64,000 bases of DNA from the NCBI GenBank assembly GCA_013397435.1, contig VZRG01000377.1:62001-126000 (forward strand), read 5' to 3'. Source of the stretch: Erythrocercus mccallii (lineage: Eukaryota > Chordata > Aves > Passeriformes > Dicruridae). The notes beneath the pieces were generated by a model. That model worked only from the letters and a program-made list of their open reading frames with translations. It had not been told where the DNA came from and ran no database searches. A program made the translations under genes and the position numbers. Positions 61,801 through 64,000 of the stretch are shown here, in pieces. Each line of letters begins with the position of its first letter. Within the stretch, counting starts at the first letter, position 1.

Positions 61801-63774
61801 AATTTGCACAAGCAGTAGGATAATATTGAAATTTTCATTTTTAGTTGTTTGATGATGGATAGATTTGCTCTGAAAACATGAAGAGGAGCGGAGAGGGAAA
61901 GGAACCCTTGCGTGTGTAACTGTTCATGGCTTTGCTTCCTAGGCTGTGCCCAAGAGGAAGAGTTTTGTCGAATGGCAGATCTGCAAAATGCCACAGACAA
62001 ATACTTTGTGTGTACCCTCTACCCAGAGGCACAGATTTGTGACAGCAGCCTCGACCAAATACCAGGAAACTGTGCAACTGTGCTACCCAGGCAGCCACAG
62101 ACACTGTACCATAAAATAGGCAAGTTTTGGTATTTGGATGTGTAATGTCTGCTCTAACCTTGGTAACGCAAGCCAGTGTTTTGGCTCTTGATCCTGAGAT
62201 AAAAAGAATTATATTCTGCATGTATAAATGAGTCTCGGGATGCAGTGGTGCAAGGGCAGGTCAGACTGTCCAGCATATGGTTTTTCATTTTCAGTTGAGA
62301 ATGGAAAGATATTAACCATGGATTTCACTCTGTCCACCTCAGCCATTCCCAAGCCAGAGAATCTAAGTGGATCTCAATTTTGTATATCAGTTTTTAGACC
62401 TTTTTGTAATATGGGTGAAATAGGAATGTCATTGGAATGTCACAATCTACCATTAAAATTTCTATAGTAGCTAAATGAGTGTAATTTTTATTTTTTTAAT
62501 TATTTTTTTAGCAAATGCAAAGCTATAGATGTCAGTTTTAACCTTTGTTCTTTGAATACTTGGGAAGTTCAACATTTTTCTCATAGGGCACACGTAAGGA
62601 AGCTGAACGAACAAGTCTGTTTTCACTGTACAAGAACATGTAATTTTGCTGTGACAAATGTAAAGGTCCACTGAACTGAGCTATTCAATCATGTCATTTT
62701 GGGGAGCCCAAAGGGAAGCATGGGCTGAATAATGCATGAGCACACTGGAGTCTTCCAATCTGAAGCTGTATCCCAGTTTAAGGCCTTGTGGAAGAAGTAG
62801 CATCAATACAGGTCTCAAAAACAAGGGCCTGACTGGAAGTCTTCCCTTGGTGATGCAATTTGCTAAACTTTCAGAGCTTTCACTTGGTGAATTTTTATTC
62901 ATCTTCAGGCTTAACAACCAAAATTTTGCTGTGATAACATAAAACTATGTTTTAATCAACCAGAGCTCAGCATAAAAGCATAGACTGGACTCCTACCATT
63001 TGATTACTTGACCAGTATTTGTACACGACAAAGTTAAACTGATTTTTCAAATTTTGTTTTTCTTTTTCCTTCCAGTCACTCTTAAAAGTTCTGTGAAGAG
63101 CTTCTACACCCGTGTACCATTCCAGAAAGTAACAGAAGTCTCAGTGAGGAACAAGACTGACATGAGCAGAAAAGCTGTTTCAGATGGGTAGGACATGAAT
63201 GTTCCTTTGTTCTCTCTGGAATTTTAACCATGTCTGGAATGCCAAGGCCATGTTATGCAGATAAAGGAAATCAGAAGTATTGATCCAAGAATTGCATTAT
63301 TTGAGAGTATTTAATGAAGAAAAAATAACATATGGTTTAAAGGAGATTCATAATTGAGTTATAAATAATAATCTATATAATTACTAATTATAGACATGAA
63401 AATTGTTACTTACAATTCTACTAACTATTAGTTGGCCAGTTAAATCTCTCAGCAATGGTACACCAAATCAATTTAGGCTGATATTTTTAGCGCAGATATC
63501 AAAATAATCATCTAAATTAATAGATGTAGTCTGGTAGGTGTATACTAATCAAGCATAATTTCATCTACCTATGGAAAATGCATGGAATTGTGTATGTATA
63601 CTGGATCTTCAGCCTTATTGTGAAAGGCATCTCTACATGTTCTCAGTGTCTAATAAGTCTAATGATACCATGGATAATGTTTTTCCTTTCCTAGGTTTTT
63701 TGAATGTGAGCGTTGGTGTGATGCTGACCCCTGTTGCACAGGATTTGGCTTTTTTAATGACTCCCAGCTGTCAG
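7814..63774 (+). CDS. TG: Thyroglobulin, exons 1-33 (5' part; gene continues past the window)
   Basis: This is the thyroid prohormone, secreted into the follicle lumen, iodinated by thyroid peroxidase and later proteolysed to release T4 and T3. The 33 exons listed below join in phase to 6049 bases, encoding residues 1-2016 and one base of codon 2017. Order seen: signal peptide, Tg1 domains 1.1-1.10 (CWCV and QC motifs), hinge, type-2 repeats, Tg1 domain 1.11, type-3 repeats. The mammalian protein is about 2770 residues, so the last type-3 segments and the cholinesterase-like domain are missing only because the window ends. All introns are GT-AG except intron 31 (GC-AG). No frameshift or internal stop was found, so the gene looks intact. 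Exon numbers count from the signal-peptide exon. Span coordinates include introns. Confidence 0.97.
7878..9461 (+). other. TG: TG intron 1
   Basis: GT-AG intron of 1584 bases. I see no repeat family, RNA gene or coding exon in it. Confidence 0.8.
9462..9570 (+). CDS. TG: TG exon 2: hormonogenic Tyr5, start of Tg1 domain 1.1
   Basis: Residues 22-58. The split Glu codon is followed at once by Tyr (TAT at 9464-9466), which is mature Tyr5, the acceptor at which most T4 is formed in mammals. Next come C-E-L-Q-R-E, the first Cys of Tg1 domain 1.1, and the Y-V-P-Q-C-S-E-D-G motif. The exon ends in phase 2 (AG|gtaatt), restoring Arg with exon 3. Intron 2 (1196 bases) shows no recognisable element. 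Confidence 0.96.
10767..10864 (+). CDS. TG: TG exon 3: end of Tg1 domain 1.1
   Basis: Residues 58-91. Carries T-V-Q-C-S and S-C-W-C-V-D, the diagnostic Tg1 core, then P-G-S-K. It stops in the middle of the last Cys codon (T|gtaagt). Read into intron 3, the frame gives TGT AAG TAA, recreating the Cys and stopping two codons later. Intron 3 is 465 bases and featureless. Confidence 0.96.
11330..11533 (+). CDS. TG: TG exon 4: Tg1 domain 1.2 with donor Tyr130
   Basis: Residues 91-159, one complete Tg1 domain in a phase 1-1 exon. Visible motifs: L-S-F-C-Q-L-Q, sequon N-S-S, Y-I-P-Q-C, V-Q-C-D, Q-C-W-C-V-D-P-E-G. In M-E-I-Y-G-T-R-Q the Tyr (TAT at 11500-11502) is precursor residue 148, or mature 130 after an 18-residue signal peptide. 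Tyr130 is the known donor for T4 formation at Tyr5 in human thyroglobulin. The final Cys codon is split by the donor, and read-through gives TGT AAG TAA. Intron 4 is only 214 bases. Confidence 0.97.
11748..11907 (+). CDS. TG: TG exon 5: first part of Tg1 domain 1.3
   Basis: Residues 159-212. Motifs are C-E-I-R-D-R-R, S-P-P-Q-C-S-A-D-G, V-Q-C-K and sequon N-T-T, followed by D-L-V-H-S-Y-N-R, the start of the insertion that splits domain 1.3. The exon ends in phase 2 and Arg is completed by exon 6. The sequence is very close to the mammalian protein here. Confidence 0.97.
11908..16311 (+). other. TG: TG intron 5
   Basis: GT-AG intron of 4404 bases. It contains a poly-A run near 12091-12105 and one sense-oriented CR1 fragment (14715-15120). 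I see no exon or RNA gene elsewhere. Short open frames on both strands have no recognisable motif. Confidence 0.8.
14715..15120 (+). mobile_element. CR1 LINE fragment, 3' part, sense
   Basis: Reads like the 3' end of avian CR1: reverse-transcriptase-distal and UTR sequence ending in AAGGTTCCTTCTAACCC then ATGTTCTATGATTC, the usual CR1 terminus. It lies in intron 5 and is diverged and 5'-truncated. Confidence 0.75.
16312..16418 (+). CDS. TG: TG exon 6: insertion and CYCVD core of Tg1 domain 1.3
   Basis: Residues 212-248. Contains F-P-D-I-S-G-Y-C-Y-C-V-D-S-L-G-R-E-L, the variant core of domain 1.3 with Tyr replacing Trp, as in mammals (C-H-C in human). The acceptor ttccag and the donor G|gtaagt frame a 107-base exon, phase 2 to phase 1. 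Intron 6 (1090 bases) contains a small antisense CR1 end at 16801-16882. Confidence 0.95.
16801..16882 (-). mobile_element. CR1 LINE 3' end, antisense
   Basis: TTGTTTGGGTTGGAAAAGAC, then CATCTAGTCCAACCTC and GGGCAGGGA, is the reverse complement of the avian CR1 3' terminus. It is short and diverged, within intron 6. Confidence 0.65.
17509..17652 (+). CDS. TG: TG exon 7: end of Tg1 domain 1.3
   Basis: Residues 248-296. G-L-E-L-L-L-D-E-V-Y-D-T, then T-F-T-E-S-S-I-H-R-I-L-Q-R-R-F-L and S-G-K-F-R; the last Cys of domain 1.3 is split at the donor. Two donor readings exist: CAG|gtgtaa and AGGT|gtaagt. Only the second keeps phase 1 with exon 8 and is a better match. Read-through gives TGT AAG TAG. 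Intron 7 (1796 bases) shows nothing recognisable. Confidence 0.95.
19449..19637 (+). CDS. TG: TG exon 8: Tg1 domain 1.4
   Basis: Residues 296-359, one whole Tg1 domain in a phase 1-1 exon. Motifs are C-E-A-E-R, P-F-V-P-S-C, L-Q-C-H, G-E-C-W-C-V-D and P-G-T-R-R-R-G-Q. This exon is strikingly GC-rich compared with the AT-rich introns and most other exons of the gene, including a run of CGC/GCG codons at 19500-19560. Confidence 0.96.
19638..22857 (+). other. TG: TG intron 8
   Basis: GT-AG intron of 3220 bases. It contains one sense CR1 3' end (20797-20884) and short T-rich and G-rich tracts (for example 20551-20580). No exon, RNA gene or other repeat family recognised. Confidence 0.8.
20797..20884 (+). 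mobile_element. CR1 LINE 3' end, sense
   Basis: TTGGACTCAATAACCTTTAT followed by GGTCTTTTCTAACCTTAATG and ATTCTGTGATT matches a CR1 3' terminus. About 90 bases remain. Confidence 0.65.
22858..23922 (+). CDS. TG: TG exon 9: Tg1 domains 1.5 and 1.6 with large insertion
   Basis: The largest exon (1065 bases, residues 359-714). It starts C-I-S-E-R-R-R-A-L-S-R, the first Cys of domain 1.5, followed by an insertion of more than 200 residues (F-P-S-R-E-L-A near the middle; sequons N-F-T and N-V-S). Domain 1.5 then resumes with D-L-F-V-P-T-C, V-Q-C-Y, E-C-W-C-L-D. Domain 1.6 follows without an intron: C-E-K-Q-R-R, L-F-I-P-S-C-T-E-D-G, L-Q-C-F, N-C-F-C-V-D. Phe replaces Trp in the last core, where human has Tyr. 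The final Cys is split by the donor. An internal Met at 22869 could mislead gene callers; the acceptor at 22858 sets the true start. Confidence 0.97.
23923..25478 (+). other. TG: TG intron 9
   Basis: GT-AG intron of 1556 bases. No exon or repeat family recognised. Its first in-frame stop (TAG) comes three codons after the recreated Cys. Confidence 0.8.
25479..26066 (+). CDS. TG: TG exon 10: Tg1 domain 1.7 with insertion
   Basis: Residues 714-910, 588 bases, phase 1-1. It opens C-Q-V-T-A-G-Q-E-F-L and has Y-L-P-Q-C-D-A-E-G and V-Q-C-S-G-P-P-E-Q. An insertion of about 120 residues follows (Y-K-E-A-S-S-G-D-F-S; sequon N-L-T), then D-C-W-C-V-D-S-K-G-R-E. The arrangement is the same as in mammals. 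The final Cys codon is split at T|gtaagt. A second near-identical donor lies 21 bases downstream, with an in-frame stop between the two. Confidence 0.97.
26067..27243 (+). other. TG: TG intron 10
   Basis: GT-AG intron of 1177 bases. Its start carries a duplicated donor motif, GCATGTAAGTA at 26064 and again at 26085. Otherwise nothing recognisable. Confidence 0.8.
27244..27486 (+). CDS. TG: TG exon 11: start of Tg1 domain 1.8
   Basis: Residues 910-991. C-E-G-V-K-Q-E-A-M-K-F opens the domain; sequon N-G-S and F-G-E-S-F-L-L-A-K-G-I are conserved. Ends in phase 1 at S-G|gtgagt. This is the first part of a three-exon Tg1 domain with an inserted loop. Intron 11 is 349 bases with nothing notable. 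Confidence 0.95.
27836..27973 (+). CDS. TG: TG exon 12: middle of Tg1 domain 1.8
   Basis: Residues 991-1037. Carries the rest of the inserted loop and then Y-I-P-Q-C-D-G-L-G-N-W-E-P-T-Q-C, the central Tg1 motif. Both ends are phase 1. Intron 12 (579 bases) starts with an A-rich stretch and contains a probable CR1 coding-region fragment. Confidence 0.95.
28008..28082 (+). repeat. A-rich low-complexity tract
   Basis: About 75 bases of A with scattered C and G, starting 35 bases after the exon 12 donor. Seen on the opposite strand it is a T-rich tract. It may be a decayed poly-A or simple repeat. Confidence 0.7.
28225..28400 (+). mobile_element. Probable CR1 LINE internal fragment, sense
   Basis: Text such as AGGATGATGAGGTGGAGCAC, AAGTTTGTGGATCATGCCAA and GGCTGCAGTGGGGGAGTCTC resembles the C-terminal ORF2 region of CR1 (the asp-aspartate-glu, lys-phe-asp-asp-his stretch). 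It is diverged, so assignment is moderate. It lies in intron 12. Confidence 0.5.
28553..28630 (+). CDS. TG: TG exon 13: end of Tg1 domain 1.8
   Basis: Residues 1037-1063, only 78 bases. G-H-C-W-C-V-D-E-R-G-R-Y completes the Tg1 core; the final Cys is split at AAAT|gtcagt, a weaker donor than most in the gene. Intron 13 (454 bases) holds a CR1 3' end. Confidence 0.95.
28820..28937 (+). mobile_element. CR1 LINE 3' end, sense
   Basis: CTGCCTGAGCAGGGGAATGG, then GTGTCTCCAGAGGTGCCTTC and CAACCTCAGCTATTCTATGG follow the standard CR1 3' UTR. It lies in intron 13. Confidence 0.7.
29085..29197 (+). CDS. TG: TG exon 14: first half of Tg1 domain 1.9
   Basis: Residues 1063-1100. C-Q-T-S-C-Q-R-S-R-A-N, then I-S-S-W-R-Q-S and D-L-F-I-P-N-C-L-E. 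It ends in phase 0 at GAG|gtgatt, unlike most exons of the gene; domain 1.9 is therefore split inside its middle motif. Confidence 0.94.
29655..29795 (-). mobile_element. CR1 LINE 3' end, antisense
   Basis: AGAATCACATAATCATTTAG, GTTGGAAAAGACTGCAAAGA and TCAAGTCCAACTATTACCCC are the reverse complement of a CR1 terminus; the copy runs on through GAGTTCACCACTGAGTCATA. Confidence 0.75.
29838..29905 (+). mobile_element. CR1 LINE 3' end, sense
   Basis: GGTTTGACTCAGTGATCTTA, GAGGTCTTTTCCAACATAAA and TGATTCTTGATTCTC form a CR1 terminus facing the opposite way from the neighbour at 29655. Confidence 0.65.
30084..30195 (+). CDS. TG: TG exon 15: second half of Tg1 domain 1.9
   Basis: Residues 1101-1138. 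T-G-E-Y-S-V-L-Q-R-S then D-T-W-C-V-D-P-V-S-G-E. The QC and the first Cys of CWCV are absent (L-Q-R-S and T-W-C-V here). Human domain 1.9 has the same loss, so it is ancestral, not damage. The final Cys is split at T|gtgagt, and read-through gives TGT GAG TAA. Intron 15 (676 bases) is A/T-rich, especially 30410-30700, with no recognised element. Confidence 0.94.
30872..31072 (+). CDS. TG: TG exon 16: Tg1 domain 1.10
   Basis: Residues 1138-1205, one complete Tg1 domain in one exon, phase 1-1. F-C-S-M-L-K-S, G-Y-I-P-Q-C-E-G-D, V-Q-C-S-Q-D, S-C-W-C-V-L-G and G-E-E-V-P-G-T-R-V are all present. The acceptor is TTTGAAG|GT, with a purine before AG and a poor pyrimidine tract next to it, but the phase and homology leave no other choice. 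Confidence 0.96.
31073..34740 (+). other. TG: TG intron 16
   Basis: GT-AG intron of 3668 bases, AT-rich (notably 33880-34280, with a TA dinucleotide patch at 34238-34263). Contains one CR1 3' end (31968-32060). No exon or RNA gene recognised. Confidence 0.8.
31968..32060 (+). mobile_element. CR1 LINE 3' end, sense
   Basis: GGGTTAATAGCTCAATGACC, then CAGGTCATTTCCAAACTTAA and TGATTCTATAATTCT match a CR1 terminus. Confidence 0.65.
34741..34950 (+). CDS. TG: TG exon 17: hinge, CCP-like module
   Basis: Residues 1205-1275, 210 bases, phase 1-1. Begins Q-C-T-L-P-F and contains G-A-V-L-C-E, Q-Q-C-Q-L-V-C-R-Q-G-F, sequon N-T-S, S-Q-C-D-T-R-L-R-R-W-V and Q-A-C-Q. It aligns well with the start of the mammalian hinge. 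The spacing of Cys-Leu-Pro, Cys-x-x-Gly-Phe, Cys...Arg-Trp and a final Cys resembles a CCP (sushi) module plus extra cysteines. That reading is mine and not an established annotation. The donor A|gtatgt is followed six bases later by a tandem repeat. Confidence 0.95.
34951..37101 (+). other. TG: TG intron 17
   Basis: GT-AG intron of 2151 bases. Starts with the tandem repeat just listed. No other element recognised. Confidence 0.8.
34957..35014 (+). repeat. CTGAT/CTGATGTGAT tandem repeat
   Basis: About 58 bases of CTGATCTGACCTGACCTGAT followed by CTGATGTGAT units, starting 6 bases after the exon 17 donor GT. Confidence 0.85.
37102..37256 (+). CDS. TG: TG exon 18: hinge with hormonogenic Asp-Tyr
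   Basis: Residues 1275-1326. F-Q-T-V-Q-A-Q-T-H-F-Q-L-R-L, then C-S-S-D-Y-S-G-L-L-Q, F-I-L-D-E-L-K-A-R-G. The Tyr in S-D-Y (TAC at 37182-37184, precursor 1302, mature 1284) aligns with the human site near residue 1291, a secondary hormone-forming tyrosine in an Asp-Tyr context. Acceptor ttttag|AG; a second AG two bases later would break the frame. Ends in phase 0. Confidence 0.93.
37758..37914 (+). CDS. TG: TG exon 19: hinge
   Basis: Residues 1327-1379. V-N-A-F-G-K-T-G-S-V-S-V-C, V-E-C-L-S-E-N-R-L-G-V, sequon N-I-T before W, then P-T-A-S-L-P-D-L-H-D-I. The last block is identical to mammals at P-D-L-H-D-I. Acceptor GAATTGAAG|GT has a poor pyrimidine tract. Intron 18 before it is 501 bases, with a GT-rich patch at 37297-37340. 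Confidence 0.94.
38470..39085 (+). mobile_element. CR1 LINE fragment, about 600 bp, sense
   Basis: The longest CR1 in the window. Visible landmarks: GGGGGTGTTCAGCCCGGAAA, GGAAATGGACTCAGATTGTC, GGGGAGGTTCAGATTAAATA and GGTTGGACTAGATAATCTTG. These follow the C-terminal ORF2 and 3' UTR order of avian CR1. A short CCCCCACTGG/CCCCATTGT patch at 38575-38622 is a small local repeat inside it. Confidence 0.85.
39365..39645 (-). mobile_element. CR1 LINE 3' fragment, antisense
   Basis: AGAATGGTTTGGCTTGGAAG, CCCCTGCCATGGGCAGGGAC, CCTTGAACATTTCCAGGGGT and CCTCTCTGGGCAACTTGGTC are the reverse complement of a CR1 3' end. An open frame crosses it but is not a gene. Confidence 0.85.
40135..40359 (+). CDS. 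TG: TG exon 20: end of hinge
   Basis: Residues 1379-1454. E-N-A-I-V-G-E-N-L-I-G-T-F, L-L-Y-L-D-S-K-Q-F and Q-L-G-C-R-R-G-F-R correspond to the mammalian G-K-D-L-L-G-R-F and L-H-L-D-S-K segments; the exon ends Q-G-C then G|gtatgt, leading into the type-2 repeats. Confidence 0.94.
42072..42171 (+). repeat. (CTTCT)n microsatellite, about 20 units
   Basis: About 100 bases of uninterrupted TCTCT/CTTCT pentamer. It is all pyrimidine on the coding strand, so the transcript carries a long CU tract. The open frame through it codes only for repeated Leu-Phe-Ser and is not a gene. Confidence 0.97.
44889..44950 (+). repeat. ATATAAAT octamer repeats
   Basis: Seven or so copies of an 8-base ATATAAAT unit, followed by mixed TA/TG sequence to about 44998. 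It ends about 120 bases before the exon 21 acceptor. Confidence 0.9.
45071..45220 (+). CDS. TG: TG exon 21: type-2 repeats (ephrin-receptor-like)
   Basis: Residues 1454-1504, 150 bases, phase 1-1. C-P-P-G-S-Y-F-Q-D-D-E-C, I-P-C-P-L-G-Y-Y-Q-Y-Q-T-G and C-I-K-C-P-V-G-K-T-T, ending S-A-D-H-C. The three short C-x-x-C-P-x-G units are the thyroglobulin type-2 repeats. The same pattern defines the ephrin-receptor-like (GCC2/GCC3) Cys-rich family. The last Cys is split at T|gtaagt. Confidence 0.96.
45221..46744 (+). other. TG: TG intron 21
   Basis: GT-AG intron of 1524 bases. A CR1 fragment (46450-46680) ends about 65 bases before exon 22. The rest shows nothing recognisable. Confidence 0.8.
46450..46680 (+). 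mobile_element. CR1 LINE 3' fragment, sense
   Basis: GGCTCGGGTTGCCCAGGGAG, GTTGTAGAGTCCTTGGAG, AAACCCATCTGGAGATGTTC and TGGCCCTGCCTGAGCAGAGG follow the CR1 3' end consensus order. Confidence 0.8.
46745..46915 (+). CDS. TG: TG exon 22: Tg1 domain 1.11
   Basis: Residues 1504-1561, phase 1-1. C-Q-S-N-E-Q-G-L-Q-C, D-G-Q-Y-R-P-S-Q, S-F-C-V-D-S-F-G and D-E-Q-C-L. This is the isolated, degenerate eleventh Tg1 domain, with FCVD in place of CWCV, as in mammals. An excellent pyrimidine tract (TTTTCTCCCTTCCCTTGCTC) precedes it. Confidence 0.95.
48023..48145 (-). mobile_element. CR1 LINE 3' end, antisense
   Basis: CATAGAATCACAGAATGGTT, TGTGCTGGAAGGGACCTTAA, CACCCCTGCCATGGGCAAGG and GTTGCTCAGGGCCCCATGAA closely match the CR1 terminus. 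It is one of the best preserved copies here. Confidence 0.85.
48553..48618 (+). mobile_element. CR1 LINE 3' end, sense
   Basis: GGTTGGGACTAGGTGATCTT, GAAGTTCCTTCCTGAGCTAT and CCATTCTATGATTCTGTAA match a CR1 terminus. Confidence 0.7.
50183..50255 (-). mobile_element. CR1 LINE 3' end, antisense
   Basis: GCAGAATGGCTTGGGTTGGA, AGTTCCAATGCCCTTGCCGT and GGGCAGGGATAAT match the reverse complement of a CR1 terminus. Confidence 0.7.
51095..51217 (+). CDS. TG: TG exon 23: linker to type-3 repeats
   Basis: Residues 1561-1602. R-K-F-E-R-V-P-A-S-N-L-I-Y aligns with the human Q-K-F-E-K-V-P segment, ending Y-F-Q-C-I-S. Phase 1-1. It leads into the first type-3 repeat. Confidence 0.93.
51218..52899 (+). 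other. TG: TG intron 23
   Basis: GT-AG intron of 1682 bases. No repeat family, exon or RNA gene recognised. Confidence 0.8.
52900..53015 (+). CDS. TG: TG exon 24: type-3a repeat, first part
   Basis: Residues 1602-1640. G-C-E-R-E-D-A-C-G-F-A-A-V-T, then L-L-C-E-L-Y-S, sequon N-C-T. The C-x-x-x-x-x-C-x-F pattern opens type-3 repeats. Ends in phase 0. Intron 24 (615 bases) is unremarkable. Confidence 0.94.
53631..53739 (+). CDS. TG: TG exon 25: type-3a repeat, second part
   Basis: Residues 1641-1677. S-G-L-S-C-S-L-H-V-R-N and V-Y-L-K-R correspond to mammalian L-R-C-Q-V-K-V and V-Y-L-K-K. Phase 0 to phase 1. Confidence 0.92.
53740..54891 (+). other. TG: TG intron 25
   Basis: GT-AG intron of 1152 bases. 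AT-rich, nothing recognised. Confidence 0.8.
54892..55089 (+). CDS. TG: TG exon 26: type-3b repeat start
   Basis: Residues 1677-1743. F-E-R-T-G-F-Q-N-V-L-S-G-V-Y, A-Q-L-L-C-R-Q-E-C, D-S-C-C-D-G-F-I-L. The C-C-x-G-F motif is diagnostic for type-3 repeats. Phase 1-1. A long open frame on the opposite strand is only a shadow of this GC-rich exon. Confidence 0.96.
55330..55468 (+). mobile_element. CR1 LINE 3' end, sense
   Basis: AGGGCTGTCCTGTGAAGGGC, CAGGAACTGGACTCAGTGAT, CCCTGTGAGTCTCTTCCAAC follow a CR1 3' terminus. Confidence 0.8.
55936..55998 (+). mobile_element. CR1 LINE 3' end, sense
   Basis: GAACTTGATGATTCTTGTGG, GTCTCTTCCAACTCAGGATA and TTCTGTGATTCTG are a clear CR1 terminus of the same subtype as the copy 500 bases upstream. 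Confidence 0.8.
57003..57170 (+). CDS. TG: TG exon 27: type-3b repeat
   Basis: Residues 1743-1799. T-I-L-C-S-L-L-S-S-P-D-V-L-I-C-N aligns with human I-I-C-G-L-L-S-S-P-S-V-L-L-C-N; then G-V-S-Y-D-E-K-E-K and L-G-G-Q-V-F. The donor is uncertain: GGAA|gtacgc (57171) or TTCA|gtggaa (57165) both leave phase 1. I chose 57170 as the end because it gives the same length as the human protein. Confidence 0.88.
57562..57602 (+). repeat. 23-bp tandem duplication, AT-rich
   Basis: TCTTAGACTTTTATATTG then TATTA, followed at once by a second TCTTAGACTTTTATATTG; unit 23 bases, about 1.8 copies. It lies in intron 27 (528 bases), about 100 bases before exon 28. Confidence 0.8.
57699..57764 (+). CDS. TG: TG exon 28: type-3b repeat, small exon
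   Basis: Residues 1799-1821, only 66 bases. S-Q-L-M-E-E-A-E-R, sequon N-F-T, T-F-Q-E-I-Y-L-W-R. Matches the human segment T-F-T-N-F-Q-Q-V-Y-L-W-K. Phase 1-1. Intron 28 (699 bases) is empty of recognised elements. Confidence 0.92.
58464..58544 (+). CDS. TG: TG exon 29: type-3b repeat end
   Basis: Residues 1821-1848. D-S-D-M-V-T-R-M, then S-L-C-E-A-A-A. Identical to human at D-S-D-M with the following single Cys conserved. Phase 1-1, 81 bases. Confidence 0.9.
58545..60680 (+). other. TG: TG intron 29
   Basis: GT-AG intron of 2136 bases. Contains the 19-bp tandem repeat at 59048-59104 and a 22-bp duplication near 60325-60366 (GAATCCTCATACTT twice). No exon or RNA gene recognised. Confidence 0.8.
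59048..59104 (+). repeat. 19-bp tandem repeat, three copies
   Basis: GGTTTGCTCTGTTATATAG recurs at 59048, 59067 and 59086 with one base change (TTAT to TCAT) in the later copies. Confidence 0.88.
60681..60818 (+). CDS. TG: TG exon 30: second type-3a repeat start
   Basis: Residues 1848-1894. D-L-F-Y-L-M, sequon N-Y-S, Q-Y-W-V-F-R-Q-K-Y-S-A-E-E-A-L-L-W-C-L. Aligns with human H-W-L-F-K-H-L-F-S-A-Q-Q-A-N-L-W-C-L. Phase 1-1, donor C|gtaaga. Confidence 0.94.
60819..61942 (+). other. TG: TG intron 30
   Basis: GT-AG intron of 1124 bases; short TTAA repeats at 61782-61804. Nothing else recognised. Confidence 0.8.
61943..62119 (+). CDS. TG: TG exon 31: type-3a repeat, GC donor
   Basis: Residues 1894-1953. 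C-A-Q-E-E-E-F-C-R-M-A-D-L, sequon N-A-T, Y-F-V-C-T-L-Y-P-E-A-Q-I-C-D and L-P-R-Q-P-Q-T-L. The block C-T-L-Y-P-E-A-Q is identical to human. The only in-phase end is ATAG|gcaagt, a GC donor that otherwise fits the consensus perfectly. The nearest GT (AA|gttttg) would be out of phase with exon 32, and without splicing the frame stops after 10 codons. Confidence 0.93.
   Translation, partial: AVPKRKSFVEWQICKMPQTNTLCVPSTQRHRFVTAASTKYQETVQLCYPGSHRHCTIK
62120..63075 (+). other. TG: TG intron 31 (GC-AG)
   Basis: 956 bases, beginning GCAAGT and ending TTCCAG. A non-canonical but functional class of U2-type intron. No other element recognised. Confidence 0.8.
63076..63187 (+). CDS. TG: TG exon 32: type-3 repeat
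   Basis: Residues 1953-1990. V-K-S-F-Y-T-R-V-P-F-Q-K-V, V-R-N-K-T-D-M-S (sequon N-K-T). Aligns with human V-K-N-F-Y-T-R-L-P-F-Q-K. Phase 1 to phase 2; donor GG|gtagga. Intron 32 is 507 bases of AT-rich sequence. Confidence 0.94.
63695..63774 (+). CDS. TG: TG exon 33: second type-3b repeat start
   Basis: Residues 1990-2017. F-F-E-C-E-R-W-C-D-A-D-P-C-C-T-G-F-G, sequon N-D-S, Q-L-S. Nearly identical to human, with Trp for the second Arg of R-R-C-D. The C-C-T-G-F motif is the type-3 signature. Ends in phase 1 at G|gtattt. Bases 63775-64000 are the start of intron 33; a C-rich tract follows the donor, and no further exon can be identified before the window ends. Confidence 0.95.
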
Positions 63775-64000
63775 GTATTTCCCCCCCGTTTTTATTATTC
63801 AAATAACTTCAATCTTTCTTCATTATCCAAATTTTATTCTTCTTTTCTCCTCAAGTGCACCCTTTCAGATCCCATGAACCTCTCTTCAGCACCTTTTTGA
63901 GCAAGCATAACCATTTCTAGGAGTTCGGCCCAATGAGACATTCCACATCTCAGAAGTTAGTAAGAAAACTTCATGAGAATGAGTCCTTAAGAGGCTGCAG

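Noticed and set aside
62100..62145. Exon 31 extended through intron to the stop, as a terminal exon
   Set aside because: No polyadenylation signal seen just downstream, and splicing at the GC donor restores a well-conserved protein in exons 32 and 33.
63980..64000. CTGCAG at the window end as the acceptor of exon 34
   Set aside because: No following sequence to test phase or homology, and the preceding tract is purine-rich.
1..64000. CRISPR arrays, bacterial operons, tRNA or rRNA genes
   Set aside because: None seen; the sequence is vertebrate genomic DNA with spliced exons and CR1 repeats.

Overview
The window is vertebrate nuclear DNA, almost certainly from a bird. The interspersed repeats I can recognise are fragments of CR1, the typical avian LINE, and the introns are short for the gene concerned. 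One gene fills it: the 5' three-fifths of thyroglobulin (TG), on the + strand. I reconstructed 33 consecutive coding exons from 7814 to 63774. Their reading phases chain without a break, giving 6049 coding bases (2016 complete codons plus one base). The product can be followed from the signal peptide into the second half of the type-3 repeat region. The C-terminal cholinesterase-like domain lies beyond the window.

Layout. 1-7770 is upstream sequence with no protein gene I can recognise. It may include the 3' UTR of an upstream neighbour, and just before exon 1 it has a plausible TG promoter (CCAAT, a PAX8/NKX2-1-like C element, a TATA-like box). Exon 1 (7814-7877) carries the signal peptide and the first mature residues N-I-F-E. 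Exons 2-16 (9462-31072) encode thyroglobulin type-1 (Tg1) domains 1.1 to 1.10; domains 1.3, 1.5, 1.7 and 1.8 carry long insertions. Exons 17-20 (34741-40359) encode the hinge region, including a CCP-like module and a conserved hormonogenic Asp-Tyr. Exon 21 encodes the type-2 (ephrin-receptor-like) repeats, exon 22 Tg1 domain 1.11, and exons 23-33 the type-3 repeats.

The exons jointly build one secreted prohormone. It enters the ER through the signal peptide, is folded by many disulfides and N-glycosylated, and is stored in the thyroid follicle lumen. There thyroid peroxidase iodinates chosen tyrosines and couples them into T4/T3. The acceptor Tyr5 (exon 2) and donor Tyr130 (exon 4) of the main N-terminal T4 site sit at exactly those mature positions, counting from an 18-residue signal peptide.

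The introns hold scattered CR1 pieces in both orientations, a roughly 100-bp CTTCT microsatellite, AT-rich octamer repeats and short tandem duplications. I found no second gene inside the introns and no unknown multi-gene system. The points most worth following up are a GC-AG intron after exon 31, a CCP-like reading of exon 17, donor sites that recreate the last cysteine of a Tg1 domain and then stop, and a duplicated donor after exon 10.
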